Shown in pieces: positions 29,832 through 38,417 of a DNA stretch of 64,000 bases. Origin of the DNA: Neoroseomonas terrae (GTDB taxonomy: Bacteria > Pseudomonadota > Alphaproteobacteria > Acetobacterales > Acetobacteraceae); assembly GCF_018129025.1 (NCBI RefSeq), contig NZ_JAAEDI010000007.1, forward strand, positions 1 through 64,000. The letters run 5' to 3'. Below the pieces are notes generated by a model. It did not search any database, was not told where the DNA came from, and worked only from the letters and a program-made list of their open reading frames with translations. The position numbers and the translations under genes were made by a program. The number at the start of each line of letters is the position of its first letter. Within the stretch, counting starts at the first letter, position 1.

Positions 29832-31205
29832 CTAGTCCGCCTGCGCGGCCCAGTCCTCGGCGGTCGCGGTGACCACGCGGTTGCGGCCGGTTTCCTTGGC
29901 CCGGTACAGCGCCTTGTCCGCAACGGCGATCAGGCTATCCGCGGCCGCCTGGCCGCGCGCGACAGCGAGGCCGAGGCTGATCGTCACCGGTACAGGACGC
30001 GTGCCGACGGTCACCGGGAAGTCGGCGACGGCGGCGCGCAGCCGCTCGGCGACGACCGCGGCCTCCTCGTCGCCGGCCGCCGCCATGACGGCCAGGAATT
30101 CCTCTCCGCCGTATCGGGCGAGCACGTCGACGGCCCGCAGGTGCTCGCGCAGCCGCGCGGCGACCTCCTTCAGCGCAACGTCGCCGGCGGCATGGCCGAG
30201 CTGGTCGTTGAGCTGCTTGAAGCGGTCCACGTCGATCAGCAGCACCGTCGCGGTCGCGCCGGTTCGGAGCAGCGATTCGAGGTGCCGCTGCACATAGCGT
30301 CGGTTGCGCAGCCCGGTCAGCGAATCGGTGACGGCCAGTTCCAGCGAGCGGTCCAGGCTCTCGCGCAGCAGATCCTGGTAGCGTCGGCGACGGAGCTGGT
30401 TGCGCACCCGCGCGCGGAGCTCGGGCGCATCGATGGGGCGCATGACGTGGTCCGACGCGCCGAGGTCGAAGGCACGCAGCACCGCATGGCGCTGGTCCTC
30501 GCTGGCCAGCAGCACGAGCGGCAGGTCGCGCATCTCGCTGCTGGCGCGCAGGCGGGAGGCGAGGCGCAGCGCATCCCCGCTCGGCAGCGGCAGGCAGAGC
30601 AGCACGAGGTCGTGCGCAGCCTGCTCGAGCCGCGCCCAGGCCGTCACCTCATCCGGCACGTGCTCGACCGTCATGCCGTCGGCGGCGAGTGCCTCGACCA
30701 CGGCGCGGACTTCCGCGGGCTGGCCGCCGGCGAGCAGCAGATGCGCGCCGGTGAAGTCTTCCGCGGGCGGGCCGGGCGGCTCGAATCCCAGATCGCGCGC
30801 CGTCTCGGCCCGCACGCGCCAGGCGTCCAATACCTGCTTCATGCGCAGCAGCGCGCGCAGACGGGCGAACAGCAGGGCCGTGTCGACAGGCTTCGAGATG
30901 AAGTCGTCGGCGCCGGCTTCGAGGCCGCGCACGCGCTCGGACTGCTCGGTCAGTGCGGTGACCATCAGCACCGGGATATGCGCGGTCGCCGGCTGCGACT
31001 TCAGCCGGCGGCAGACCTCGTAGCCGTCCATGCCGGGCATCATGACGTCGAGCAGGACGACATCGGGCGTCCAGGCGGAGGTCAGCGCCAGCGCCTCCGG
31101 GCCAGAGGCGGCGAGCGCCACCTCGAAATACTCCGCCCGCAGCTTCGCCTCGAGAAGGCGGAGATTTGCGGGGATATCGTCCACAACCAGTACGCGCGCG
31201 GTCAC
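29832..31205 (-). CDS. pleD: PleD-type response regulator diguanylate cyclase (REC-REC-GGDEF)
   Basis: Makes the second messenger c-di-GMP upon phosphorylation. The first receiver is complete: VLVVDDIPANLRLLEAKL, VVLLDVMMPGMDGYEVCRRL with the phospho-Asp, and DDFISKPVD. The second, degenerate receiver (about 150-270) has LVLLCLPLPSGDALRL in place of the Asp motif. The GGDEF domain has VTDSLTGLRNRRYV, DVDRFKQLNDQLGHAAGD and the active RYGGEEF; the RAVD just before is the RxxD inhibitory site for product feedback. 457 residues, as in Caulobacter PleD. GTG start with AGGGGA upstream. No cognate kinase in the window. Confidence 0.93.
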   Translation of the reverse strand: MTARVLVVDDIPANLRLLEAKLRAEYFEVALAASGPEALALTSAWTPDVVLLDVMMPGMDGYEVCRRLKSQPATAHIPVLMVTALTEQSERVRGLEAGADDFISKPVDTALLFARLRALLRMKQVLDAWRVRAETARDLGFEPPGPPAEDFTGAHLLLAGGQPAEVRAVVEALAADGMTVEHVPDEVTAWARLEQAAHDLVLLCLPLPSGDALRLASRLRASSEMRDLPLVLLASEDQRHAVLRAFDLGASDHVMRPIDAPELRARVRNQLRRRRYQDLLRESLDRSLELAVTDSLTGLRNRRYVQRHLESLLRTGATATVLLIDVDRFKQLNDQLGHAAGDVALKEVAARLREHLRAVDVLARYGGEEFLAVMAAAGDEEAAVVAERLRAAVADFPVTVGTRPVPVTISLGLAVARGQAAADSLIAVADKALYRAKETGRNRVVTATAEDWAAQAD

Positions 31206-31321
31206 GCTAAATTCCCCTGTGCCGTGCCATCCAACCGTAACTGGCCAGCTTCTGCAACGAGACCTATCAGGGCTTGGGTGACAAGCCCTTGAATCGTCAC
31301 GTTGCAGTCATGGAGAAGCGC

Positions 31322-31921
31322 ATGTCGGGGATCACCGCCGGCGACCGTCAGTCCGGGGCGCAGGAGGGCGGCTTCGGCCTGTTCCTTCGTCGCTGGGCCG
31401 CCAATCCGCTGCAGATGGGCTCGGTCGTGCCGTCCTCACGCGCGCTCGGGCGGCGCATCGCCGCGCTGGTGGAGCGCAGCGGGGACGAGGTGGTGGTGGA
31501 ACTCGGCGCCGGTACCGGGGCCGTCACGCGGGCCCTGCTGGATGGCGGCGTGCCGCCGGACCGGCTGGTGGTGGTCGAGATCGTGCCGGACATGGCGCGC
31601 CACCTGGCCCGCACCCTGCCCGGCGTGACGGTGATCGAGGGCGACGCCTTCGCGCTGTCCGATGCGCTGCCCGAAGCGATGCATGGGCGGGTCGGCACGG
31701 CGATCTGCGGCATCCCGCTGGTGCTGCTGCCGACCGAGCAGCAGCGCCGCTTCGTGGACGCGGTGGAGGCGGTGGCACCGGGGCGCGGCTTCCTGCTGTA
31801 CAGCTACTGCATCACCTCGCCCCTGCCCTACCGCACGCTCGGCCTGTCGGCGAAGCGCGAGGCCTGGACGCCGCTGAACGTCCCGCCGGCCAGCGTGTGG
31901 CGCTACCGGCCCGCCGGTTGA
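31322..31921 (+). CDS. Phospholipid N-methyltransferase-like SAM enzyme, 199 aa
   Basis: FLRRWAANPLQMGSVVPSSR and GRRIAALVERSGDEVVVELG followed by AGTGAVTRALL are the substrate-region and SAM motif I of the PmtA-like family, which methylates phosphatidylethanolamine toward phosphatidylcholine. The later CGIPLVLLPTEQQRRFVDAV fits the same family. ATG at 31322 has GGAG with 6-base spacing; an ATG at 31310 would add four residues. The gene stands alone between divergent and convergent neighbours. Related rRNA adenine methyltransferase-like annotations exist, so the substrate is not certain. Confidence 0.78.
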   Translation: MSGITAGDRQSGAQEGGFGLFLRRWAANPLQMGSVVPSSRALGRRIAALVERSGDEVVVELGAGTGAVTRALLDGGVPPDRLVVVEIVPDMARHLARTLPGVTVIEGDAFALSDALPEAMHGRVGTAICGIPLVLLPTEQQRRFVDAVEAVAPGRGFLLYSYCITSPLPYRTLGLSAKREAWTPLNVPPASVWRYRPAG

Positions 31922-31936
31922 GCGTCGCTTCCCCTT

Positions 31937-31958
31937 CCCGGCCGCCGGTGCGGCCGGG
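31937..31958. terminator. Hairpin between convergent genes
   Basis: A perfect 9-bp stem, CCCGGCCGC (31937-31945) with GCGGCCGGG (31950-31958), and a 4-base loop. It lies between the converging 3' ends of the methyltransferase and VOC genes. There is no T-tract on either side, so it may be a Rho-assisted or merely transcript-stabilising hairpin. Confidence 0.55.
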
Positions 31959-31968
31959 CGGGTCTGCG

Positions 31969-32610
31969 TCACGCGCTGGTCAACGTGACCTCCCGCCCGT
32001 CCTTGTGGCGCAGATGGGCGATCAGCCGCGACTGCGGGCTGTGGCGGATCTTCACCGCCTCGGTCAGCCCGCGCGCGTTCAGCGCGGCGTGCAGCGCCTG
32101 GGTGTCGGGGTGTTCCGCGTCGAGCGAGACGAGCCGCCAGCCGGAATCCTTGATGCGCTTCGCCGCGCGCTCGCCATCCCACTGGATCAGCGGCGGGATC
32201 AGGTTGTCCATGTCCTGGCGCTGCGGCGGGAAGGCCATGCGCCAGGTGAGATCGCCACGCGCCATGGCCCGGATCTGCCCGGTATGGGATGGGCCGAGCC
32301 GCGCGACCATGGGCTCCAGCGCGGGGGTGGAGGCGACGTAGGCGATCAGCCGCGGCTCCGCTTCGAGCATGTTCCGCAGCGACGGGTCGTCGAGGTCGAA
32401 GGGTCGCGCATGGCCCGGTTCCGGCTGCCCCGGGTCGGGGGCGATGATCTCGATGTAGCAGGCGGCGCCAAGGCCGAGCAGCATGTTGTGCGTGCCCACC
32501 CCAGGATGCGTGCCACCCTTCACGGGCTTCACGCCGAGGGTTTCCTCGAGGTAGCGGGCACCGTCCTCGAGGGTCAGCGCTCCGATGACGATGTGGTCGA
32601 TCTCGGCCAT
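31969..32610 (-). CDS. VOC / glyoxalase-like domain protein, 213 aa
   Basis: Begins MAEIDHIVIGALTLEDGARY, the first beta-alpha unit of a vicinal-oxygen-chelate fold, followed by LGVKPVKGGTHPGVGTHNML and a second half-repeat ending LTEAVKIRHSPQSRLIAHL. This matches the Glyoxalase-like (PF13468-type) group, in which metal ligands include the early His and a later acidic residue. The reaction is unknown. The ATG has AGGA upstream. Monocistronic. Confidence 0.75.
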   Translation of the reverse strand: MAEIDHIVIGALTLEDGARYLEETLGVKPVKGGTHPGVGTHNMLLGLGAACYIEIIAPDPGQPEPGHARPFDLDDPSLRNMLEAEPRLIAYVASTPALEPMVARLGPSHTGQIRAMARGDLTWRMAFPPQRQDMDNLIPPLIQWDGERAAKRIKDSGWRLVSLDAEHPDTQALHAALNARGLTEAVKIRHSPQSRLIAHLRHKDGREVTLTSA

Positions 32611-32854
32611 GCGAATCCTGGACGTTGTTGGCCCGGGTGCACGCACCCGGGCTGGGTCTTGCCGGACATGATGCCACCGTCCGGCGTCGGTCTTCGTGCC
32701 GGCGCAGTCCGCTCGCATGCTGGGCAAGGCCGACGTTGCGCCGCCCTGCGCCGCGAATCCAGGGAAAGGTGCTGACGCCGGCAGCGCGGCTTGCCGCTTG
32801 CTGCCGCAGGGCGGACCGCGAGAGTACATATGCCGCTACCAGGGAGCCCAGCCG

Positions 32855-33481
32855 ATGGACCATGCCGTACCACGGCCGAAGATCGCCGAGACCGTCATTC
32901 ATCCGAGCGTGAGGCTGCGGGAGAGTTCGGTCGGCGCACGCTGCGAATTGCTGGAGCGTTGCGCGGTCGAGTATTCGACGATCGGCGATGCCTCATATCT
33001 CGGGCATGACTGCCAGGTGGCGGATGCGACGATCGGGAAGTACTGCGCCATCGCGGCGAATGTGCGCATCGGGCCGCCGAACCACCCGATGGCCCGGCCC
33101 TCGCTGCACCGCTTCACCTATTGCCCGGAATACTACGATGCGACGAAGCGGCGCGACGCGGCGTTCTTCGCGGCGCGGCGCGCGGCGCGGACGACCATCG
33201 GCAACGACGTATGGATCGGACACGGCGTGACGGTGCTGGCGGGCGTGACGGTCGGGGATGGCGCGGTGCTGGCGGCCGGCGCGGTGGTCGCGAAGGACGT
33301 GGCACCCTACGCGATCGTCGGCGGCGTGCCGGCGCGGCGAATCCGTGACCGGTTTCCACCGGAGCTCGCCGCCCGGCTTCAGCGCATCGCCTGGTGGGAC
33401 TGGCCGTTCGAGGTGGTGATGGAACGGCTCGCGGATTTCCAGTCGGACGACGTGGGCGCGTTCTGCGATCGGTGGGGCTGA
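32855..33481 (+). CDS. Hexapeptide-repeat acyltransferase, phosphonate-metabolism DapH-like type, 208 aa
   Basis: Left-handed beta-helix repeats ([59 protein letters not shown]) are followed by a loop with [10 protein letters not shown] and the conserved catalytic-type histidines. It ends [20 protein letters not shown] and [20 protein letters not shown]. The layout fits the transferase found in phosphonate operons (TIGR03308-like) closely. No phn genes are near, so that pathway link is only by resemblance to the family. Chloramphenicol or virginiamycin acetyltransferases share the fold. SD AGGGAG upstream. Confidence 0.78.
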   Translation: MDHAVPRPKIAETVIHPSVRLRESSVGARCELLERCAVEYSTIGDASYLGHDCQVADATIGKYCAIAANVRIGPPNHPMARPSLHRFTYCPEYYDATKRRDAAFFAARRAARTTIGNDVWIGHGVTVLAGVTVGDGAVLAAGAVVAKDVAPYAIVGGVPARRIRDRFPPELAARLQRIAWWDWPFEVVMERLADFQSDDVGAFCDRWG

Positions 33482-33533
33482 CCGGCACCACCGGAAGCAG
33501 CCGGCAAGGACCGGCTGCCTCCTTGTCCCGCTG

Positions 33534-34910
33534 CTATTGCCGTTTGGCACCATCGGTGCGCGCCCGCTCGGCGGCGCGCGCCGCTACCTGTTGCCCGATG
33601 CGCTCGCCCGCCGTCACGTCGCTCCAGTAGTGAACGCCGGCCGCGATGCGCGCCTGGCCTGCCTGGCGGGCCAGGGCCTCCAGGATTGCCGCGTCGGCCG
33701 GAAAGAACCCTGCCAGCGTCTGCGTCGCGGCGACCGAGAAGCAGGAATGCGCCGAGGGGTAGCTCGGGTGATTGGGCACCGTGAACAGCGGCCGGAACGC
33801 CGGGTCGAGCTGGTGCGGCCGGATGGTCCAGTAGGTGTATTTCGCATCCCAGCAGGCAACGCCCGCATCGTGCATCGCGGCCTGGACCAGCGCGTAGGTG
33901 CGCGCGGCCCGCGGGGCATTTCGCGCCTGCCCGGATTCGAACAGCAGCCGCCCGATATGCGCGCCCCAATAGTCGAAGTTGCGCTGCCCGCCCGCCCCGT
34001 ATTCCCAGAAGAAGGCGTCGCCGCTGGTCTTCGGTGTGCGGACGAAGGCGCGAAGGTCCGTCATCTCGGCGGCCCGTTCCGCCGAGTCATGGGCGGCGGG
34101 CGGCGGTGGTCGGATTTCGCTCGGCGAGGCGAGCAGCCATGTTGTCCAGGTGGCGGCCTGCGGCGCGATCGGATTGGTGCCGCTCCATAGCCCCGGCCCT
34201 GTCGGGACGGTGCCCGTCCAGGCCTGCGCCGACCCGTCCCGTGCCGCACGCTCGAGCGCTACCGCCGCGACGCTGCGGCCGAGGGCCACGCCCGCCGCCA
34301 CGTCGCTCGGGTAGGCGGCGCCCGCGAGCAGGCGCAGGCGGCTGGCTTCGGCGGCGAGTGCTTCGAACTCCCCCTGGCGGCGGGGAAAGATGGTGCCGAG
34401 GATGGCGGCCGCGACCGTACCCGCCACGGCATGCTCATCCGGATAGGAGGGCGTCGCAGCGGCGCCGTTCGCCATCGGGCCGGCGCGGTTGTGGGCATAC
34501 TTGCTGTCCCAGGCGGCGATCATGCCGTCGGCCAGCGCGGTGTGCAGCACGGCGAGGTGCCGCATGGCGAAGTTGGCACGGAGATCGGCCGCCAGCAGCG
34601 CCTCGATGGCGATCTGGTTCCAGCGATACGATGGCGCGGCTGCATTCCACCACGCCATGCGCGCCAGGGCCGCAGCATCGGCGTCCATCGACATGGCCCG
34701 CAATTGCTCGGCTTCAGCGCGCGTCGCGTCGGCGCCGGGCGGCGGGGGCAGGCGGAACTGATCGCCGGAGGCCAGCACCCAGGTTCGCCAGGTGCCGACG
34801 GAACTGTCGACGGGCTGCGCTGCCGCCGGCGATGCGCCGATACCGAGAAGGATGCATGAGCCGGCCAGGACCGCCGAACGCGCTCGGCGGCGGAGAGGTT
34901 GCTTCAGCAT
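33534..34910 (-). CDS. Secreted double-PAP2 phosphatase / vanadium haloperoxidase-family protein, 458 aa
   Basis: A signal peptide (KQPLRRRARSAVLAG, cleaved near SPAAAQ) leads to two similar alpha-helical PAP2 halves. The C-terminal half has VPNHPSYPSAHSCFSVAAT and GVHYWSDVTAGERIGQQVA, the phosphate/vanadate-binding Ser-His and the second His with Arg-type context. The first half has TPSYPDEHAVAGTVAA and GAAYPSDVAAGVALGRS, where the last His is replaced by Tyr-Pro. So only one site is likely active. It is divergent to an AraC-type regulator. The substrate, lipid phosphate or halide, cannot be told. Confidence 0.8.
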   Translation of the reverse strand: MLKQPLRRRARSAVLAGSCILLGIGASPAAAQPVDSSVGTWRTWVLASGDQFRLPPPPGADATRAEAEQLRAMSMDADAAALARMAWWNAAAPSYRWNQIAIEALLAADLRANFAMRHLAVLHTALADGMIAAWDSKYAHNRAGPMANGAAATPSYPDEHAVAGTVAAAILGTIFPRRQGEFEALAAEASRLRLLAGAAYPSDVAAGVALGRSVAAVALERAARDGSAQAWTGTVPTGPGLWSGTNPIAPQAATWTTWLLASPSEIRPPPPAAHDSAERAAEMTDLRAFVRTPKTSGDAFFWEYGAGGQRNFDYWGAHIGRLLFESGQARNAPRAARTYALVQAAMHDAGVACWDAKYTYWTIRPHQLDPAFRPLFTVPNHPSYPSAHSCFSVAATQTLAGFFPADAAILEALARQAGQARIAAGVHYWSDVTAGERIGQQVAARAAERARTDGAKRQ

Positions 34911-35096
34911 GAGCTTCTTCCCACTTCGAGACCGCCGCACGGTGCGGGCGGGCTGAGTGGATGCTGCGCGGCGCCCCGGACCCGTCGCTATCCGCCTTTG
35001 GCCAGTGGTATCCGATTGCGGCCGGATTCCGGTTCTGCCCCCGGCACCGCCGTGGCAATCTGGCCCCCATTTGGTTCGCCGTTTGCGAGGTGCCGG

Positions 35097-36689
35097 ATGG
35101 CCACGCGAGAACAGGACGGACACGACACGGGCCCGCTGCCGGGCACCATTCTGCGCGCCATCGCGCATATGCGCGCGGACCTGTCCCGGGCGACCAGCGG
35201 GGCTGAGCTGGCCCGGACTGCCGGCCTGCCGCAGCGCACCTTGCGGGCGCATTTCCGGCGGTTCCTTGGCACGTCGCCGCTGTCATGGCTGCAACAGGCG
35301 CGGCTGGCAGCAGTGCGGGAGGCACTGCTGGCGGCCCGGCCAGGCGACAATGTGACCGAGGCTGCGGCACGCCACGGCATCACGCATCTCGCCCGGTTCT
35401 CCGCGCAGTACCGGCGCCGCTTCGGCGAATTGCCGTCGGCGACGCTGGAGCGCGGGCGGGCGGCACGTGCCCGTGCCTGCGTGACCCTTCCCGCCGCCCC
35501 CCGGCACAGACCGCCGGTCCTGGTGCAGCCGATCGCCTGCGCGGCCGGTCGCACGCGGCATGAAGACTGCGACTTCGCCGAAAGCCTGGCCGAGCAACTG
35601 ACGACGGAGATCGGCCGCATGCGTTCCGGCCCGGTGCGCCGGCTGCATGCGGGCGAGCGGCCCGATGCCGCAGCGGGCCTGTCCTGCTACGCCCTGACAG
35701 GACGGCTGGTCCGATCGGGCGAGCGGTTGCGGGTGGTGCTGCGGCTGTCCGACACGGCGGAGCGCATCCACCTGTGGGGCGACGCCTTCGATGGCACCGC
35801 CGGGCATGCCCTGGCCCTGCAGGATGACATCCTGGCCATCGCCGTGACCGCGATCCATCGACGGATCGAGGATGCGGAGACGGAGCGGGCATGGCGGCAG
35901 CCGCCGGACTGCGTCACGGCCCATGATCTCGTCATGCGCGCCGTCACGCTGATTCGCGCCGGCGACCCCGACAGCAACGAAGGCGCGCTGGACCTGGCGC
36001 TGCGGGCGGCGACGCTCGATCCGACGGATGCGGCGGCCGCGGCGCTCATCGGTGCGTGCCATGCACGGCGCGTCGGCCTCGGATTCTCCTGCGACTGGGC
36101 GGGGGACCGCGGCTCAGCGCTGCACTTCGATACCCGCGCCGCCATGCTTGATCCCTCCGAGCCGCTGTCGCTCGTTGCGCGCAGCATCATCGCATCGCAG
36201 ATGAACGACCGCGCCGGTGCGGAGGCGATGACGGCCCGGGCGCTGGCGATCAGCCCTGGCCTGGCCTGGGCCTGGGAACGCAGCGGCTATGTCCATGTCC
36301 TCTCGGGCAATGCCGTGCTGGGGGTGGAACACCTCCGCCGCGCGATGGCGCTGAGCGGTCCGCGGGCGCCCGTGATGACGTGCCTCAACGGAATCGCGCA
36401 GGCACGGCTATGGGAAGGACGGCCGGAGGAGGCGGCCAGCCTCTCGCTGCAGGTCCTGGCGCTGAATCCGCGCGACACGTCGGCGCGCCGCGTGCTGCCG
36501 CCCTGCTACGCGCTGATGGGGCTGGATATGCAGGCGCGCCGTGCCATCGATCACCTTCGGGCCACGACGCCAGAGATCAATCAGCGCTGGTTTGCGAGGA
36601 GCAACCCCGCGCTCGCCTGGTCGGACGTTCGCGCGGCTTTCATGGCGCGCATGCAGGACCGGTTGGTCGGGCTGGGCATGCCGCGCTGA
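35097..36689 (+). CDS. AraC-type transcriptional regulator with TPR-like sensor region, 530 aa
   Basis: An AraC DNA-binding domain sits unusually at the N-terminus (about 12-118): GAELARTAGLPQRTLRAHFR for the first helix-turn-helix and ATLERGRAARARAC after the second (AAARHGITHLARFSAQYRRR). Residues 130-290 form a FlgO/TolB-like nucleotide-cyclase-associated module (FAESLAEQLTTEIGR, IHLWGDAFDG). The rest is TPR-like helical repeats (LALRAATLDPTDAAAAALIG, VLALNPRDTSARRVLP). No signal peptide or membrane helix. GAGG lies 6 bases before the ATG. It probably controls the divergent PAP2 gene across a 186-bp spacer. Confidence 0.78.
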   Translation: MATREQDGHDTGPLPGTILRAIAHMRADLSRATSGAELARTAGLPQRTLRAHFRRFLGTSPLSWLQQARLAAVREALLAARPGDNVTEAAARHGITHLARFSAQYRRRFGELPSATLERGRAARARACVTLPAAPRHRPPVLVQPIACAAGRTRHEDCDFAESLAEQLTTEIGRMRSGPVRRLHAGERPDAAAGLSCYALTGRLVRSGERLRVVLRLSDTAERIHLWGDAFDGTAGHALALQDDILAIAVTAIHRRIEDAETERAWRQPPDCVTAHDLVMRAVTLIRAGDPDSNEGALDLALRAATLDPTDAAAAALIGACHARRVGLGFSCDWAGDRGSALHFDTRAAMLDPSEPLSLVARSIIASQMNDRAGAEAMTARALAISPGLAWAWERSGYVHVLSGNAVLGVEHLRRAMALSGPRAPVMTCLNGIAQARLWEGRPEEAASLSLQVLALNPRDTSARRVLPPCYALMGLDMQARRAIDHLRATTPEINQRWFARSNPALAWSDVRAAFMARMQDRLVGLGMPR

Positions 36690-36697
36690 ACCGACGG

Positions 36698-36985
36698 TCA
36701 GGCGAGCACGTCCCGCGCGATGCTCGTCCATTCGTCCGGGAGGCTCGTCGCCGGCGGGGCCCGTCCCGCCCTGCGGTACCAGTACGCTGCATTCGAGAGG
36801 TCGCCTTCCTTGCGGTGCAGATAGGCGTGGACCCAGGCGCTGTCGGCGTCCTCTCCGGCCTGCGCGGCCTCATGCGCGCGATTCCAGTCGCCCTTGGCAT
36901 CCCACCAGAGGGCTTCGAGAGGCTTTGGCAGCGGCGTGGGCGGGGCTGGCTGCGTCACGCTGCCGCGAAACTCATCCAAGGTCAT
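36698..36985 (-). CDS. Hypothetical protein, 95 aa
   Basis: A helical protein with WWDAKGDWNRAHEAAQAGED, AWVHAYLHRKEGDLSNAAYW and YRRAGR. These Sel1/TPR-like paired helices are typical of a small conserved proteobacterial family whose function I cannot name. It lies at the end of the AraC-type gene, 8 bases from its stop, on the other strand. Two hairpins separate it from the aminotransferase gene upstream. Confidence 0.72.
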   Translation of the reverse strand: MTLDEFRGSVTQPAPPTPLPKPLEALWWDAKGDWNRAHEAAQAGEDADSAWVHAYLHRKEGDLSNAAYWYRRAGRAPPATSLPDEWTSIARDVLA

Positions 36986-37054
36986 CGCACCATTTCCCTT
37001 CGATCAGCCGCAGCGGCGCAGACGCTGCGGCCCCGACAGAAAAGGGAGGGGGAT

Positions 37055-37077
37055 TCGGGGGAGGTCTCCTCCCCCGA
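37055..37077 (-). terminator. Hairpin downstream of the serine-glyoxylate aminotransferase gene
   Basis: TCGGGGGAGG (37055-37064) and CCTCCCCCGA (37068-37077) pair perfectly over a 3-base loop, 9 bases past the gene's stop. A second 8-bp stem, CCGCAGCG (37008-37015) with CGCTGCGG (37023-37030), follows. T-tracts are absent. Confidence 0.6.
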
Positions 37078-37086
37078 CCTTCCTTC

Positions 37087-38271
37087 TCAGGCGTTCCCCG
37101 CCAGGTAGTCCATCGCCGCCTGCACGCCGCCTGCCTTGTGCGGCACGCCGGCCGTGCGCAGCCCCATCTCGACCCCGCCGAGCGTACCGATCAGCGACAG
37201 ATCCCCGAAATCCCCGAGATGCCCGATGCGGAAGACGCGGTCGTTGAGCTGCCCCAGCCCGTTGCCGAGCGACATGTTGAACTTGTCGAGGATCGTCGCG
37301 CGGAGGGCGTTCGCCGAATGGCCTTCGGGCAGCCGCACGGCGGTGAGGCTGGACGAATAGTGGCGCGGCTCGGCGCATTGCGTCTCGAAGCCCCAATGGC
37401 GCACGGCGCGGCGGGTGGCTTCCGCGTGGCGGTCATGGCGGGCGAAGACGTTGTCGAGGCCTTCTTCCATCAGCATGTCGACGGCGGCGTCGAGGCCGTA
37501 GAGCAGGTTGGTGGCGGGCGTGTAGGGGAAGTAGCCCGTGGCGTTGGCCGCGAGCATCGGCTTCCAGTCCCAGAAGGAGCGCGGCAGCTTCGCGGTCTCG
37601 GACGCCTTCAGCGCCTTCTCGCTGATCGCGTTGAAGGACAGGCCGGGCGGCAGCATCAGGCCCTTCTGCGAGCCGGCGACGGTGACGTCGACGCCCCATT
37701 CGTCGTGGCGGTAGTCGATGGAACCGAGGGAGGAGATGGTGTCGACCAGCAGCAGCGCGGGGTGGCCGGCGGCGTCAATGGCGCGGCGGACCTCATCGAT
37801 GCGGGAGGTGGCGCCGGTGCTCGTCTCGTTGTGCACGACGCAGACGGCCTTGATGGCGTGGGCCTTGTCCTCGCGGAGGCGAGCCTCGATCTGCGCGACG
37901 TCGGCGCCGCGGCGCCAGTCGGTCTTGACCAGGTCGGTGACGATGCCGAGGCGGCCGGACATCTCCTGCCACAGATGCGCGAACCAGCCGGTCTCGCACA
38001 TCAGCACGCGATCGCCGGGGGACAGCGTGTTGGTGAGCGCGGCTTCCCAGGCGCCGGTGCCGGAGGCCGGGTAGATCACGACATGCGACTGCGTCTTGAA
38101 GACGTGGCGGACCTTTTCCAGCAACTGCTTGCCGAGCCGGCCGAAATCCGGGCCGCGATGGTCCATGGTGGGGTTGTCCATGGCGCGCAGCACGCGGTCC
38201 GGCACGTTGGTCGGGCCGGGAATCTGCAGGAAATGGCGGCCGGCGCCGGGCTTGGTCTGGACATAGGCCAT
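37087..38271 (-). CDS. sgaA: Serine-glyoxylate aminotransferase (class V)
   Basis: A PLP enzyme of 394 residues that converts serine plus glyoxylate to hydroxypyruvate plus glycine. It reads HFLQIPGPTNVPDRVLRAMD, YPASGTGAWEAALTNTLSPG, LLLVDTISSLGSIDYRHDEW and the PLP-lysine motif GSQKGLMLPPGLSFNAIS (K193). YFPYTPATNLLYGLDAAVDM is typical of the SgaA/alanine-glyoxylate branch. The ATG has AAGGAG upstream. Neighbours on the other strand are a quinone oxidoreductase and a GlcD-like dehydrogenase, suggesting glyoxylate or 2-hydroxyacid metabolism. Confidence 0.9.
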   Translation of the reverse strand: MAYVQTKPGAGRHFLQIPGPTNVPDRVLRAMDNPTMDHRGPDFGRLGKQLLEKVRHVFKTQSHVVIYPASGTGAWEAALTNTLSPGDRVLMCETGWFAHLWQEMSGRLGIVTDLVKTDWRRGADVAQIEARLREDKAHAIKAVCVVHNETSTGATSRIDEVRRAIDAAGHPALLLVDTISSLGSIDYRHDEWGVDVTVAGSQKGLMLPPGLSFNAISEKALKASETAKLPRSFWDWKPMLAANATGYFPYTPATNLLYGLDAAVDMLMEEGLDNVFARHDRHAEATRRAVRHWGFETQCAEPRHYSSSLTAVRLPEGHSANALRATILDKFNMSLGNGLGQLNDRVFRIGHLGDFGDLSLIGTLGGVEMGLRTAGVPHKAGGVQAAMDYLAGNA

Positions 38272-38417
38272 GGGGCGTCTCCTTCTCTCGGCGCCTTTCA
38301 TGCGCCAGGTGCGGCGGGTCGCCAAATGAGTTCGGCTTGTCCCGGCGATGAGGATTATGGATTCGGCGGGTCCGCGCGGCGGGGCTAGGGTCGCGCCGGA
38401 CTGACGGAGGGGACATC

